DNA of 64,000 bases from Lagopus muta (Eukaryota; Chordata; Aves; Galliformes; Phasianidae): assembly GCF_023343835.1 (NCBI RefSeq), contig NC_064434.1, positions 6,863,505-6,927,504 on the forward strand. Reading direction: 5' to 3'. This document shows positions 36,401 to 47,525 of this stretch, in pieces (the stretch's first letter is position 1; every line of letters begins with the position of its first letter). A program made the position numbers and the translations under genes. The notes beneath the pieces were generated by a model, which was not told where the DNA came from, searched no databases, and saw nothing but the letters and a program-made list of their open reading frames with translations.

Positions 36401-37952
36401 GTGGGGAACGTGAAGCTTCTGTTGTGGCAGAAGAAGGCACCCAGATGTCCACAAAGCTCAGTGTCTCGCTGTATCCTGTGAGGGGAGTTATCACCTCCTT
36501 TCCCTAAGTAAGTACTGCCGTGCAGAGAGCTGTCGTTCAGGTTGCTTACAGTGATCGACTCATGCTTCGATGTTTCTGCAGTGATTGAGGCCGGTGGTTG
36601 GAGCTTAGAGGACAGCCAGGTGGGTGATGAGGTACATCCAACTCCTCCGAGTGCTCTGTTACTGTGAGGAAGCATCCAGCATACTTACAATCCTAGAATC
36701 ATTAAGGGTGGAAAAGACTTGTCAGATCACCTAGTCCAACCATCCACCCACCACCAGACTTGTCCACTTGACCACTTAGACTTGTCCTTGACAGACATTC
36801 ACTTAGTAGCTCTTCAGGATTATCGAATTCACGGAGCACCTTCTCTCCAAGGTAACCCGCTTCAGTGCTGAGCTGTCATTTTTTGTTTTAATTTTTCCTT
36901 CAGAGCTGACCTAAATCTCCTTTGTTAACACTAAGCTGATTATTACCTTGCACAGTGGACTTGGAGAAAATTGATAAGTGCTCTCTCACCAATGACCTGG
37001 TTTGTGTTTGCAAGTTTACTCTCACAGTTTTCTCCAAACTGAATGAACCCACTTTTTGTGTTTCTTTGGTCCTGGAGCTTACAAAACCTTTTCATTGTCA
37101 TTGGACCATGAAGCTCAGAACTGGGCACAAAATGCCAGTGGAGAAATCACTTGCTCGTGGCTAATGGGGTAATTACCTCCCTGCTGTATGGCATCTCTCT
37201 TAAAGTTGTACTGACTTATTTTGCAGCGTTCTTACATTATTGAATTATTGTCTTTGTGATCTGTGTTGCTAGATGAGACTGCATTAGATGGTGTTGAAGC
37301 TAGTGAGTCATTCATTATCAAGTTATCACAGTACAGTCATGCCTCAGGTCGATGGTTGTGTCCCCATTTGTGTTCTAAGTTCTTCTAAATTCTTCGTTGT
37401 ACATTTCCTCAGAAAAATCTGCTCTGATATTAACTTTCTTCAAAATTTCATTTGCTCTTTTAGGAAGGTTTTGGGAATAACCAGGCAAGTGCTTCTTGCT
37501 TACCCTCTTAATACAGGATCAGATTTATAAATAATACATTAATGCTCTGTTATACTTGTAAGGGATTACTTTATCTGATCACAAATGGTCAATGAAGCTG
37601 AGAATGAGGAGGCAATATTTTGAAAATTTGGAATGCTAGAAGTTGTTATGAAATATTCTGAGAAGCAGCGTCCTGTCAAATAGAATGAACAGACTGGTTT
37701 TGTGATGAAAGTGCAGCAGCCTAGGCCTATGTAGACATCACAACTTCTTTCTTTTAAAATTACATTTCACTATGAAGACATAATAATAATAATAAAAAAA
37801 AAAGTAGGGTTGTGGATTAAGTGTAGGTGAGTATTGTATACATTGCCTTGACTGAAAGGAAGAGTCCAGCACGGGGAGGGTCATAAGTTAAATATACATA
37901 CAGATGTTTGCCTCAGTCCTCTACAATAATTTCAATTCTTTAATTTGTTTAG
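36005..37952. other. First intron of WDCP copy 2
   Basis: Runs from the GTGAGG donor at 36005 to the TTTGTTTAG acceptor at 37952. It contains an inverted CR1 piece (about 36690-36880). A possible alternative non-coding exon lies at about 36395-36506 (acceptor CTTCCCAG, donor GTAAGT), not supported further. Confidence 0.65.
36690..36880 (-). mobile_element. CR1-like 3' fragment
   Basis: CCTAGAATCATTAAGGGTGG, ACCTAGTCCAACCATCCACC and the downstream CCAAGGTAACCCGCTTCAGT resemble a reverse-complement CR1 3' end, eroded towards the right. Confidence 0.7.
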
Positions 37953-37982
37953 ATGTCTCGTATCAAAAAGACATGGAGCTAG
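37953..37982 (+). promoter_or_regulatory. Upstream ORF overlapping the WDCP copy 2 start
   Basis: If splicing uses the TAG at 37950-37952, the coding exon itself begins with ATG. This opens a 9-codon frame (MSRIKKTWS, stop TAG 37980-37982) that overlaps the main ATG at 37973 in another frame. With exon 1 ending GGCAG its context is weak (C at -3), so leaky scanning is likely. Copy 1's 20-nt leader has no ATG. Confidence 0.5.
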
Positions 37983-39850
37983 GAAAGGCAAAGCTGCTGA
38001 GAACGGGCCTTAATGCCTTACACCAAGCAATTCACCCTGTGCACGGGATTGCCTGGACTGATGGGAAACAGGTCATATTAACTTCTTTACATCTTCATAA
38101 CGGAGAGCCAAAATTTGGTGACTCGAGCGTTGTTGGTCAGTTTGAACACGTCCATGGACTCTACTGGGGCCCAGGTCCCCCTGATGCCCCAGCACTGCTC
38201 GCTGTTCAACACAAAAAGCACATCACTGTTTGGCAGCTCTGCTTTAACGCTGCAGACAGAAATAAGCTCTTGGTTTCTCAGATCTGTGACATCAGTGAGC
38301 CGTTTCCAGTGCTCCCCCAAGGCTGCGTGTGGCATCCAAAGAAGGAGATCTTGGCCGTGCTGACGACGCGGGATGCCTCGGTCTTGCACTCCGTTCATCT
38401 CAACAACTGTAGAATTAAAGCCGATATTAAAGGCAGCGGTCTCATCCATTGTGCTTGTTGGACCAAGGAAGGCAATCGCTTAGTGGTCGGCGTAGGCAGT
38501 GCCCTTCATTCTTATATTTGGGATGACGCTCAGAAGACTCTGAGTGCTTGTACTTTTTGCCCAATCTTTGACGTGGGAGGCTACATCTGTGCTGTAGAAG
38601 CTACTTGGAATTTTCAAATTGCTGTTGCTACTGAGCTTCCTTTAGACAAGATCTGTGGCTTGAATGCCGGTGTGGCTTTTGAGGTTCCAGCCAGCATTGA
38701 AACTGAATCCTTTCCCTCGCAGTCCAGCTTATGTGGTGAGGAAGAATATTCCATGGACTTGGGGAAGAAGGTGCTGGATGCTGAGAAGCCCATGTCTGCA
38801 GTTACATCTCCCGTGGATCTGACCCACATACTCTCTAGCAAGCCGGGTGCTGATTCCAGTCCTCTGCTTCATCTGAGGCCCAAGGATTACCTAACGGGAA
38901 GCGGCCAAGATTCTTCACATCTCATTTTGGTGACTTTTGAAAAAAAGGTGACCTCTACCAAAAAAGTGAGCATCCCGGGCATTCTGGTTCCTGATATAAT
39001 GGCTTTTGACCTCAAAACTCAAACCGTATCGGTCGCCTCCAATACCTGTAACATTATTTTAGTCTATTCGCTGACTTCGTCCAATTTACCAAATATTCAA
39101 CAAATTCAGCTGGAGAAAAATGAAAAACCAAAGGGTTTGTGCTTCTTGACCAATAAATTGTTACTGATACTGGTTGGGAAACAGAAATTCACTGATCCTG
39201 CTTTTCTTCCGTCTTCAAGATCAGACAAATACATGATCAGGTTGATGATAAAGGAGCTGATATTTGAAGCGGCTCCTTCAACATCTGCATCAGTTAATGG
39301 GAGCTGTGCATCCGTCAGTGGGAGTTTGAATCTTTCAAACTTACCTCACGATGTCCCTACAGATGTTCACCCTCTTAGTCGTGGACTCTTGCTACCAGAT
39401 CGCGCTGCCATCCAGTCCCCCACCAGCAGAAGAAAACTTATTGAGGAAATTAAGAGTCCTGGCTATGAACAGAGCTGCTTGTTGAACATGAGTGACCTCA
39501 AAGAAAAAAAGGTTTCCTTGAATTTTCCTCCAGCTGTTGAGTCTCTCAATGCTGAAGCACTTAATCAGTCTGCATCGCTGTCCACCACATCGCTGGCATT
39601 TTCTAACAAGCCAACGTCTCCAAAAAGACAGATAGAGACAGCTTCCAAAATACCAAATTCTTACAAAAATAACCTATTAAGTGAAAAGGAAGCAAGCTAC
39701 TTTTCAAAAAATGTAGAAAAACTGTCTGGTAACTTTACTCAACTACAGCATCATGTCTGTGAATTAACTGAGCTGCTAAAATCGGGGAAGAGAAATCTTT
39801 CAATGTACCCTTCTTCTCAGGAACCCCCTTTTATTAACATCACCTATCAG
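37973..39850 (+). CDS. WDCP: WDCP copy 2, main coding exon
   Basis: 1878 coding nt (626 codons). Acceptor TTTGTTTAG at 37952 leaves a 20-nt leader, and the donor after CACCTATCAG is GTAACT. Reading through the donor gives five residues and TAA at 39866-39868. Confidence 0.95.
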
Positions 39851-42800
39851 GTAACTCTAGCACTGTAAGCTTGAATGACAGCATCTGTATATGGATATAT
39901 GGTCTTTGTAAAGCACAGGATTAAAGCTACTGTTGGATTATACACAAGAAGGACAGGACATCATTGGTGTGAAGTTAAGCCTGGTGGGAGGAGGCCTGTG
40001 TAGGAGTGTTGTAGTTGGTAGGTACAGGCTGCTCAGGAGGGATGGGCAGGGAGTAACTATGGAACAGAGGGGTTGGGTTCTGTGGGGTTTGCAGATCACA
40101 GTGATGTGGTTGAGAGCCTCAGAGTGAGGGCCAAGGGACACCCAATGAACACAGCTGGTGTCCTCCTGGCTGAGTGGCCTGTAGTAGACTCCCACACTGA
40201 CACTGATTAATTAATCTGTAAGAAGAGAAGAGAGATGTCTAGGTCAGCCATCCTTATCTCTGTAGGTGGCTTCAACTTGTCAGACATTAAATGGGAATAT
40301 CACACAGGTCCAGGAGATTCCTAAATCACCTTGCTGATAACTTCCTGGTACAGGAACTGAATACGGATACTAAGAAAGGTGCCATCCTAGATTTGTTGCT
40401 TGTGAACAGAGAGGGTCTTATGGGAAGAGTGATTTTTGGTGGCCACCTTGACCATAGTGACATGAAGCATTCGAGTGATAGGGGGAAAACTGCCAGCAAA
40501 GCTTTGGCACTGCTTATGGGGAGAGCAGACCTCAGGCTGCTCAGGAAACCAGCTACCAGGGTCCCCTGGGAATCTAGTTTTGAAGGCATCGTGCTGGGAA
40601 CTTTTTAGGTACCACCCTAAGAGCAGGCATTTACAGAATGTAGGAAGTCAAGCAGAGCAGAAGGCTGACTTGGCTGAGCAGGGATCTTCTTGGTATGGCC
40701 TCTAGAAATGAGGTTGTGCAGCATGGAAGGACTGCAGAGATGGTATTTACTGATGTAGGTAGAAAATCTGTGACAGCAGAAAGCTCACTTACAGTCAAAG
40801 CTGTCCAGTAATGCACAATTCTATGATACTACCTTGCAAATATTTAGCATATGCAAAATTGGTCCATTTCCAAGCTTCACTCTTGACATATCTCTCGTGG
40901 ATGGGTGGCTGTGTGCATGGATGGCATGGAAGAGGAGTCAGGATTCACTTTGTTTCTGTCATTTTAAAAATTGCTTTGCTTTGCCCCGTGGGGGGATATG
41001 CTTTGCTGGCTTCTAAGGCTTAGAGCAGTGATGATCAGAGGTGAGACAGACAAGCACTGCTGATTTGTTGGCCTGTTCCTCGTCCTGGTTTGTGGACAGG
41101 AGTTCTTACCTGTTCATAAGATAAGGATCTGGGAGGGGGGGGGAGAGAACTTGGTGCTTTACAAACTTGTGATTCTGTTTGGATGGTTATTATCTTGATA
41201 TTTCTGCTTAAAAATAGATTGCTGTATCTAATGAGTCTTTCTTGCACTTGCAGAAGCAGCTTTCCAGAAATGATGCAGATGAAAGGCGATCTGTTATTCT
41301 TTGTGAGGGTAAACTCCGTCTAAGTGTCGTCCAGCAGATCTTCAACATCTCTCTTGTAGAGATGCAGCACGGTACATTGTAATATAATTATCCAGTCATG
41401 TAAACACTTGAAACATGGGTAACATTTTCAGTGGGCAGTGGCAGTGTACATAATCTAATCTGGAGAAATAACCCCGAAGGTCCCACGTGCACAGTGATGT
41501 GCCTGTATACATGTCAGCTCTAAGTGGATTGCCTTTGGGATGCAACCTCTCACAACTGCATACATTCTCAGCACTGTATTGCAGCTGCTCACCACTGTTT
41601 GCTGTCTCCTCACTTGCAGCTATCCAAAGGACTTCAGGTTGCTGTACTTACCACTATGCAAGTCCTACTTTTCTGTAAACAGTTGTTAAAATGCTTGATG
41701 TTCCAATACACAGATAGAAGGGACAGGTCAATAACTGACGAATCTTTAAAAGGTTCTTTCTGCTGTCTTATTTTTGCTGAATGCTTGTCATACTGCAGGG
41801 TCCTGTAGTGACACACAGTGACTGCTGGTGCGACACAGCCCAGAGGGGTGCAATATACCTAGTGAGAAAGGTAGGCAGGTTTGTGAATCTGATCTGGTGT
41901 TAGGAGGTAAATGGGCACAGCAAGAACGCTAGTTTTGAATTCCTGAATTGGATTGATATTCAAGTTTTGTTCCCAAATGAGATATGAAGCCAAGATTGAA
42001 GGGCCGTATGCTTTTAAGCTGCAATCTTCTCCTGACCTTACTTGTGCCGTGGAGTTCCATGATGTAACTGTATGAACAGCTGGAAGTGGTTCCCTGAATT
42101 CCCCTGCGCCCCCATCTCTGTCTCATTACTTCATCGACTTAATGGATACAGCTATGACAGCTTCTGGAAGAACTGGTAAAAGTCAGTGCTTCTGACTTGG
42201 AAGTAATGATGATGTGAAGTCAAATAGCAAAATGGCCAGGTGCACGGGGTTGCATAATACAGCACAGTATTTCTTCCTCGTGTTTATTGGGATTAATTAT
42301 ATTGAATGTCTCAGAATTGTTCCTAATTTTTTAAAATTATATTTGTCATACAGTTTAATAAATGGCTGTTTTGTACAGTGCCTGCACAGCTCAGCCACTG
42401 TAGAGCAGCCTATGAACACCTAATTAAAACCAAGTCTGGATGGGCATGAATTCTATTCAGAATTGAATTCCTCTTCCACTTATTTAAGCGTGCATTTCTC
42501 ACAGTCACATCTCGTGAGTGGGAAAGCTGCTCAGGAAGCTGAGTTCTGCACGGTTGCTATCAGTCCTCTGTTTCTGGGGTTATACAACCTGCATCTTCCC
42601 ATCCCTTTTAGTGCTACAAAAGCTGTAAGCATACAGAAGCATTTAACTTTCCATTGGAGAGGAAGTAGGTTTTCAACATAGCTGAGAGGGCTGTTTACAA
42701 ACGGGTGCTCCTCTGTCTCCACAGGTTCATCTTGGATCGTTCTCACAGCAGACGGCGACGGCTTCGTCCCGTTGACGTTTACATCCATGCAGGAGGTGGT

Positions 42801-42996
42801 TGTAAGAGATGCCAGCATGAAAGGCTACAGTGCCCGATCCTCCAAAACTTTAGACATCATCAGTTCCACAGAAGGGTGCAGACATGCTGCTTCTGAAAGC
42901 CTGGATATCACCAGCTCTTTGGAAGTCCTCCGAGACTGCTCCTCCAAGGCTTTGGATGGCAGCAGTCCTTCTGAGCAGCCCAGCAGTAAAATGTAA
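37973..42996 (+). CDS. WDCP: WDCP-type protein, tandem copy 2: join(37973..39850,41254..41371,42725..42996)
   Basis: Second full-length WDCP homologue (C2orf44 family; WD repeats plus coiled coil, reported HCK partner). The joined frame is 755 aa without a stop. The start is the ATG of [18 protein letters not shown], with G at -3 and G at +4; an ATG further left at 37904 falls in the intron. The N-terminal ~230 residues are about 80% identical to copy 1 by eye. The middle holds [15 protein letters not shown] and the shared [19 protein letters not shown] stretch fits a loose class II SH3-binding pattern. A predicted coiled coil lies at about 577-605. All three coding-exon phases equal those of copy 1. 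The last exon has an extended tail of three 17-codon units. The CpG island at 36 kb is its likely promoter and MFSD2B converges from the right. Both copies look functional. Confidence 0.95.
39851..41253. other. Intron of WDCP copy 2 with old CR1 relic
   Basis: GTAACT to TTGCACTTGCAG. Most of its left two-thirds is a degenerate CR1 (39930-40830). A poly-G-rich stretch lies near 41130-41142. Confidence 0.88.
39930..40830 (+). mobile_element. Old CR1 relic with endonuclease-domain remnants
   Basis: Forward frames recall the CR1 ORF2 endonuclease: [12 protein letters not shown] (near 40019-40054), then an [13 protein letters not shown]-like stretch (near 40270-40310). After these comes [20 protein letters not shown] with [20 protein letters not shown] and [10 protein letters not shown], in the family order. 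Stops and frame changes show decay. A CAATTCTATGATA near 40815-40828 may be its 3' tail after internal loss. The segment at about 40139-40195 reads in the opposite direction. Confidence 0.82.
41254..41371 (+). CDS. WDCP: WDCP copy 2, second-last exon
   Basis: 118 nt between acceptor TTGCACTTGCAG and donor GTACAT. It encodes [33 protein letters not shown] and LVEMQHG. The phase is the same as the matching exon of copy 1. Confidence 0.95.
41372..42724. other. Last intron of WDCP copy 2
   Basis: GTACAT to CTCCACAG, 1.35 kb. No repeat of note; an internal AATAAA lies near 42357. No exon recognised. Confidence 0.88.
42725..42996 (+). CDS. WDCP: WDCP copy 2, last coding exon
   Basis: Starts after CTCCACAG and encodes [19 protein letters not shown], then [18 protein letters not shown], then three 17-residue units to the stop TAA at 42994-42996. 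The 5' part aligns with copy 1; the tail is 35 codons longer. Confidence 0.95.
42841..42993 (+). repeat. Three diverged 51-nt (17-codon) tandem units in the WDCP copy 2 tail
   Basis: Units 42841-42891, 42892-42942 and 42943-42993 encode [34 protein letters not shown] and [18 protein letters not shown]1, L4, D5, S8 and E11 are shared by all three; units 1 and 2 agree at 8 of 17 residues. The third unit ends exactly at the stop codon. Confidence 0.75.
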
Positions 42997-43345
42997 CTTT
43001 GGACAGTGATTTCGTAGTGCCTGTCTTACCATAGGAGACTTTTGAACTTACAGTTTAGGACTGCAAACTCTAATGAAGGTCTGTCTCAAACCTCTTTTGG
43101 ATTTCTATCATCTTTGTTCACCAATGCTGTAAGTTATTTATTTGGTCCTTGGAAACCTTAGCCTTTTTATTTTATTCTGAGATGTGTTTTTTAATATGCC
43201 TCTTGCAATGTATACCAGGTATTTGTATCAGTGATTGAAGATAGGAGGTCTTAAAGCAGCAGAGCTGAAGCTATGATTCTACTCTTTAATGTATTGGTGT
43301 TTTTAGATAATAGTAAACTTGCTTAATAAAGACATCTGTGAAAAC
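42997..43345 (+). other. Probable 3' UTR of WDCP copy 2
   Basis: AT-rich sequence from the stop codon to just past AATAAA at 43325-43330. The extent is inferred from that signal. Confidence 0.65.
43325..43330 (+). terminator. Polyadenylation signal AATAAA, WDCP copy 2
   Basis: Canonical hexamer 329 nt after the stop codon, at the end of an AT-rich 3' UTR-like stretch. Confidence 0.6.
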
Positions 43346-46046
43346 ACAGCATTTTTCTTCATTTTCTCACTTCTGCCAAATCCTGAAATATTGCCTTCTT
43401 ATTCAGAAACAGGGAGATGCTGTGTGCAGCAGAATGCATCTGGTTCTGCCCAGGTGTCAGATGGTGCTGTAAGGTTCAGGTGTAGGGAGTTAAGCCAACG
43501 TAGGGTCATGTGAAGGTCCTTACTGCATGGAGGTGAGACCTTCTGTCCCTCCTGTGCCCATGTTTACTTGGCAGTGTGACTGTGGGGAAGTGACTGTCAC
43601 GTGTGGAGGTGTGGGTGGTCAGTTGACCCAAACTGGCAGAAAATCAGAAGGGCAAAATTGAGGAAAGGCTCATGAGTTGAGAAAGACACAGTTTAAAAGG
43701 TTAGCAGCAAATTGCTGTGTGTGCAAGCAAAGCAGAACAAGGAGTTCATTCAGCACTTCCCATCAGCAGGCAGATCTCCAGCAGCTTTGGGGGCAAGCAG
43801 AGCATCATTCTGCATAATGGGTACGTGGGAAATGGAACTCTGTAATGCCAAATGTTTTCACCCCCCTTCATTCTTTTCCCCCAGCTTTTATTGTTGACTG
43901 TGGCATTGTGTGGAATGGAATGTCCCTTTGATGATCCAGCCTCCTTGCTGGGCAGAAAGTGGGAACAAAGGAAAGCCTTGATGCTGTGTGAATGCTGCTC
44001 AGCAACAGGTGAGGCACTGCTGTGTCAGCAGCTCTGCGTGGTCACAGATCCAAAGCACAACGCCACGTGGGCTGCCATAAAGAAAACTTACCTCCAGGGC
44101 AGCCAGACTTAGTCCATCTTCATTGGCAAAGTGGCATTAGCTGCTTTTGATTCATTTTACAACTTCCTAGCAAATACTTTCATTCTTTTCATTGATTTCT
44201 TTGTCTTAGTATTGAAAATTTCACTGTTTCCTTTGAAGAAATACTATTATATTAACAAAGTTGCCTTCAATATACAAATATATAAATATTAGCTTTTTAT
44301 TGCCTATCTGTGTCTAAAGTGACAAAAGAGGATGCCCATCACCTGCTGCCCTGAGAGCCTCCAGTTTAAAGGCTGGAGTTGTAATGCCTTTGTAGTGAGA
44401 AACAGTGACATTTAGAGAACTGCACAGGTTTATGTAGCCTGGATTGCAGCACCAGAAAAACACAGTAATCCAACATTGCTACCCGTAAAATTAAAGCATG
44501 GTCACATTAAGCGGTTTATCGGGCTTTCAGTGACACTTAACTGTGAGAAGGAATCAAGTGATGAGATTATGGAATTGGAGCTGCTGCCTCTGCAATAATA
44601 TAGTCTCTTTTATGTTGCCTATTTGGAAATTTAGCCACTGTCATAAATCATCTGCCTACAAAATATGATATTAAAGGTACAACAGAGCTAAAAGCTGCAA
44701 AGAGAATCCGACAAGTCAGCCTGCATTGGTGGAAATGCTGCAGCTGAGGCTGGTGGCAACGTGCAGATTCTTCTCAATGGCTCTGATGATGGATGAAGGG
44801 TGAGTTTGTTTTGGAAATGGAAATTCTTCCTCATGGACAGCAGCTCATTTGGGCAGGATAAGAAGAAAAGAAACTGGTCAGCCATTGTAAGCGTGGTGCT
44901 GTTACCAACATGACAAGCTGGTGGCCTGAATGGACACTAGAGTGAAAAGGTAATCTCTAAGTATAAAAAATCCTCTAGGTAAAAGAGATGATGAAGGAAA
45001 TTCATCATACAGAGCTGTGAAGGAAATCCCATTGATCCCTTGCTGAAGGTAAGCGATTGCAGAGGCACCAGCAAAGTCAAACAGGCAGGGGATGGACGTG
45101 GGACTCCAAGGCATACCTCCTTCAGATGAACCTGAACGAGTGTCAGTCCCACAGGGTCCTCACCACCTGTAGCAGAATGCAGCAACACTGAAGAGAGAAA
45201 GCCAGAGAAGAACTTCATCAAGACCCAAATCTTCTGATTTAGAAAAGACACCTTTCCCTGCCATCCAACAGCACAGCTGCTCTCCAGCTGCGGTTAGAGA
45301 CACTGCTCTGTAAGCACCTGTGATATTACTCAGGGACCCACCTTTCCTGCAGAGTGCTGTAGCTCCAGGGTCATCCTCCCTCAGCTGTCTGCTCGGCTCT
45401 CTGTTTCACCAATTTGTGTTTTCAAAGGCTGCGAGATGTCAGGTGCAAACCAGAAAAGTTTCCTCTTCCACCTCAAGGACTGAGATGTACTTCTCTGTCT
45501 TTTAAATGAAGCCTCACAGTGAGTTAGCATGTGTTTATGCAGCAGATTTGGTGCTTAATGATGTGAAAGCTATCTAATTTCATATCTTAAACCTATAACA
45601 GAAACTCATTATTATAACCACACTACTCAGCTTTCTTGCTAGTATCTGAACCACGGTCTTACAGAGAGTTAAGTTGGAAAAAAGAAGCACTCAGAGCAGT
45701 GCAAGGAACTTGTGATCTCAGAAAGAAATTACCAACAAGCAGAAACTCACTCACCTGTCAGTTGGGTGAATCCAGGTGACCTTTCCATCAATGAGGCAAG
45801 CAGCTTTCTGAAGGGAAAGCTTCTACTGTAACTCTTCAAGGCTGTTTTTCAATTTTTTAAGCAGTGATATGAAATTCATACAAGATATGTGACTGACTAC
45901 AGTACACAGAAGAGCTACTGGCTGTGCCCTATTGCATGAGACTTGGAACATCCTTGCCTTCTTTTTGCTTGTTTTCAAAGAGTTTGCCAAAAAATATCAG
46001 GTCTTAGAGAACTCAGACTTCTCTCAAGGAAATTCCTCCTCTGAAT

Positions 46047-46115
46047 CACAGAATTACAGAAGCACCAAGGTTGGAAAAGACCTACGAGATCATCCAGTCC
46101 AACCGTCCAGGAAGA
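46047..46115 (-). mobile_element. CR1 LINE 3' tail fragment
   Basis: CACAGAATTACAGAAGCACC, AAGGTTGGAAAAGACCTACG and AGATCATCCAGTCCAACCGT are the reverse-complement CR1 3' end. Confidence 0.85.
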
Positions 46116-46802
46116 TGGATGGTTGGAAGAGATGAAGGAGATGACTGGTTTAGTTTAGGGCTTTTTTTCTGTGTCCCAGAAAGGCAAGTAGAAAAGAAGA
46201 CGAACAAATTATATCTGGCAACAATCTGTGGACCCAAAAAAGCAGAGTTTAGCTCTGTCCACTTTTGAGGATTTTCCTTGAAATACAGAATGTGTAGAAA
46301 TCAGAGGAGGCAGCAGGGATTGACTCCAGCAGTGATTATGCTGAGGAACAGAAGTGACATAAGGAATTAGTTCTCAAATCTGCAGAGCCTCTCTTGAAAA
46401 CCTGGTGACCTGAAACCTAAGGAGGTGCCCAGGGACAGATGTCCAATGTCACCTATTGGAGCGGGGGACTCAGCATAAGAGATCTAATCCCCCTAAGATG
46501 CAACAGCCTGCAAGCCCAGGGGTAGACAGGACAGCACAAAACGGCTGGTGGCATTGCCAGCAGCAACTCTCCCCCACAGTGACAGGGAACAGCAACTTGT
46601 CTGCACACTCAGTTGCGACCTGTAGGGTGACCGACTGCCAGCAGCAATGCTCCAGCTGGAAGTTTTCAGCATTATTTTTGAGCAGAAACTACAAAGAAGA
46701 TAAAACTAGACATGTGACAAGCTGTGTTACTGACTATAGCAGCAACCAGGCCAGCCTAGAAGATTTGGGTGGCCGTGAGCTCACATCACGCAAGGACAAG
46801 GA

Positions 46803-47525
46803 ATCATGGAATCATGGAATCATGGAATTGTAGAATCATAGACTGGCCTGGGTTGCAGAGGCCCACAATGCTCATCCAGTTCCAACCCCCTGCTGTGTGC
46901 AGGTCACCAACCAGCAGCCCAGGCTGCCCAGAGCCACATCCAGCCTGGCCTTGAATGCCTGCAGGGATGGGGCATCCACAGCCTCCTTGGGCAACCTGTT
47001 CCAGTGCCTCACCACCCTCTGGGGGAAAAACTTCCTCCTAAGATCCAACCTAAACCTCCCCTGTCTCAGTTTAAAACCATCTCCCTTGTCCTATCACTAT
47101 CCACCCTCGTAAACAGCTGTTCCCCTTCCTGTTCATACACTCCTTTCAAATATTGGAAGGCCATTGGGGTCTCCCTGTAGCCTTCTCTTCTCCAAGCTAA
47201 ACAAGCCCAGTTCCCTTAACCTTTCCTCACAGGAGAGGTGCTCCAGCCCTCTGATCATCTCAGTGCCTCCTCTGGACCCGCTCCAAGAGCTCCATGTCCT
47301 TCCTGTACTGGGGGCCCCAGGCCTGGATGCAGTGCTGCAGATGGGGCCTCACAAGGGCCAAGTAGAGGTGGACAATCACCTCCCTGTCCCTGCTGGCCAC
47401 CCCTTTTAATGCAGCCCAGAACACAGCTGGCCTTCTGGGCTGCAAGCACACTCTGCGGGCTGATGTCCAGCTTCTCGTCCTCCAGGACCCCCAAGTCCTT
47501 CTCCACGGGGCTTGGGATCTCCACA
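46803..47525 (-). mobile_element. CR1 LINE, best preserved copy in the window
   Basis: Starts with four GAATCATG-type octamers (inverted 3' tail). It continues through the 3' untranslated part into the C-terminal ORF2 coding region on the minus strand: [20 protein letters not shown], then [20 protein letters not shown]. The frame is shifted between those parts, so the copy is dead. It is 5' truncated near 47525. Confidence 0.94.

Noticed and set aside
37904-37972. Upstream ATG in frame with WDCP copy 2
   Set aside because: It precedes a strong TTTGTTTAG acceptor and so is intronic; the added residues do not match the family.
40291-40608. 105-codon open frame as a host gene
   Set aside because: Its sequence follows the CR1 endonuclease order ([29 protein letters not shown]); it is a transposon relic.
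46803-46840. Short direct repeats suggesting a CRISPR-like or minisatellite array
   Set aside because: The GAATCATG octamers are the inverted 3' tail of a CR1 element.
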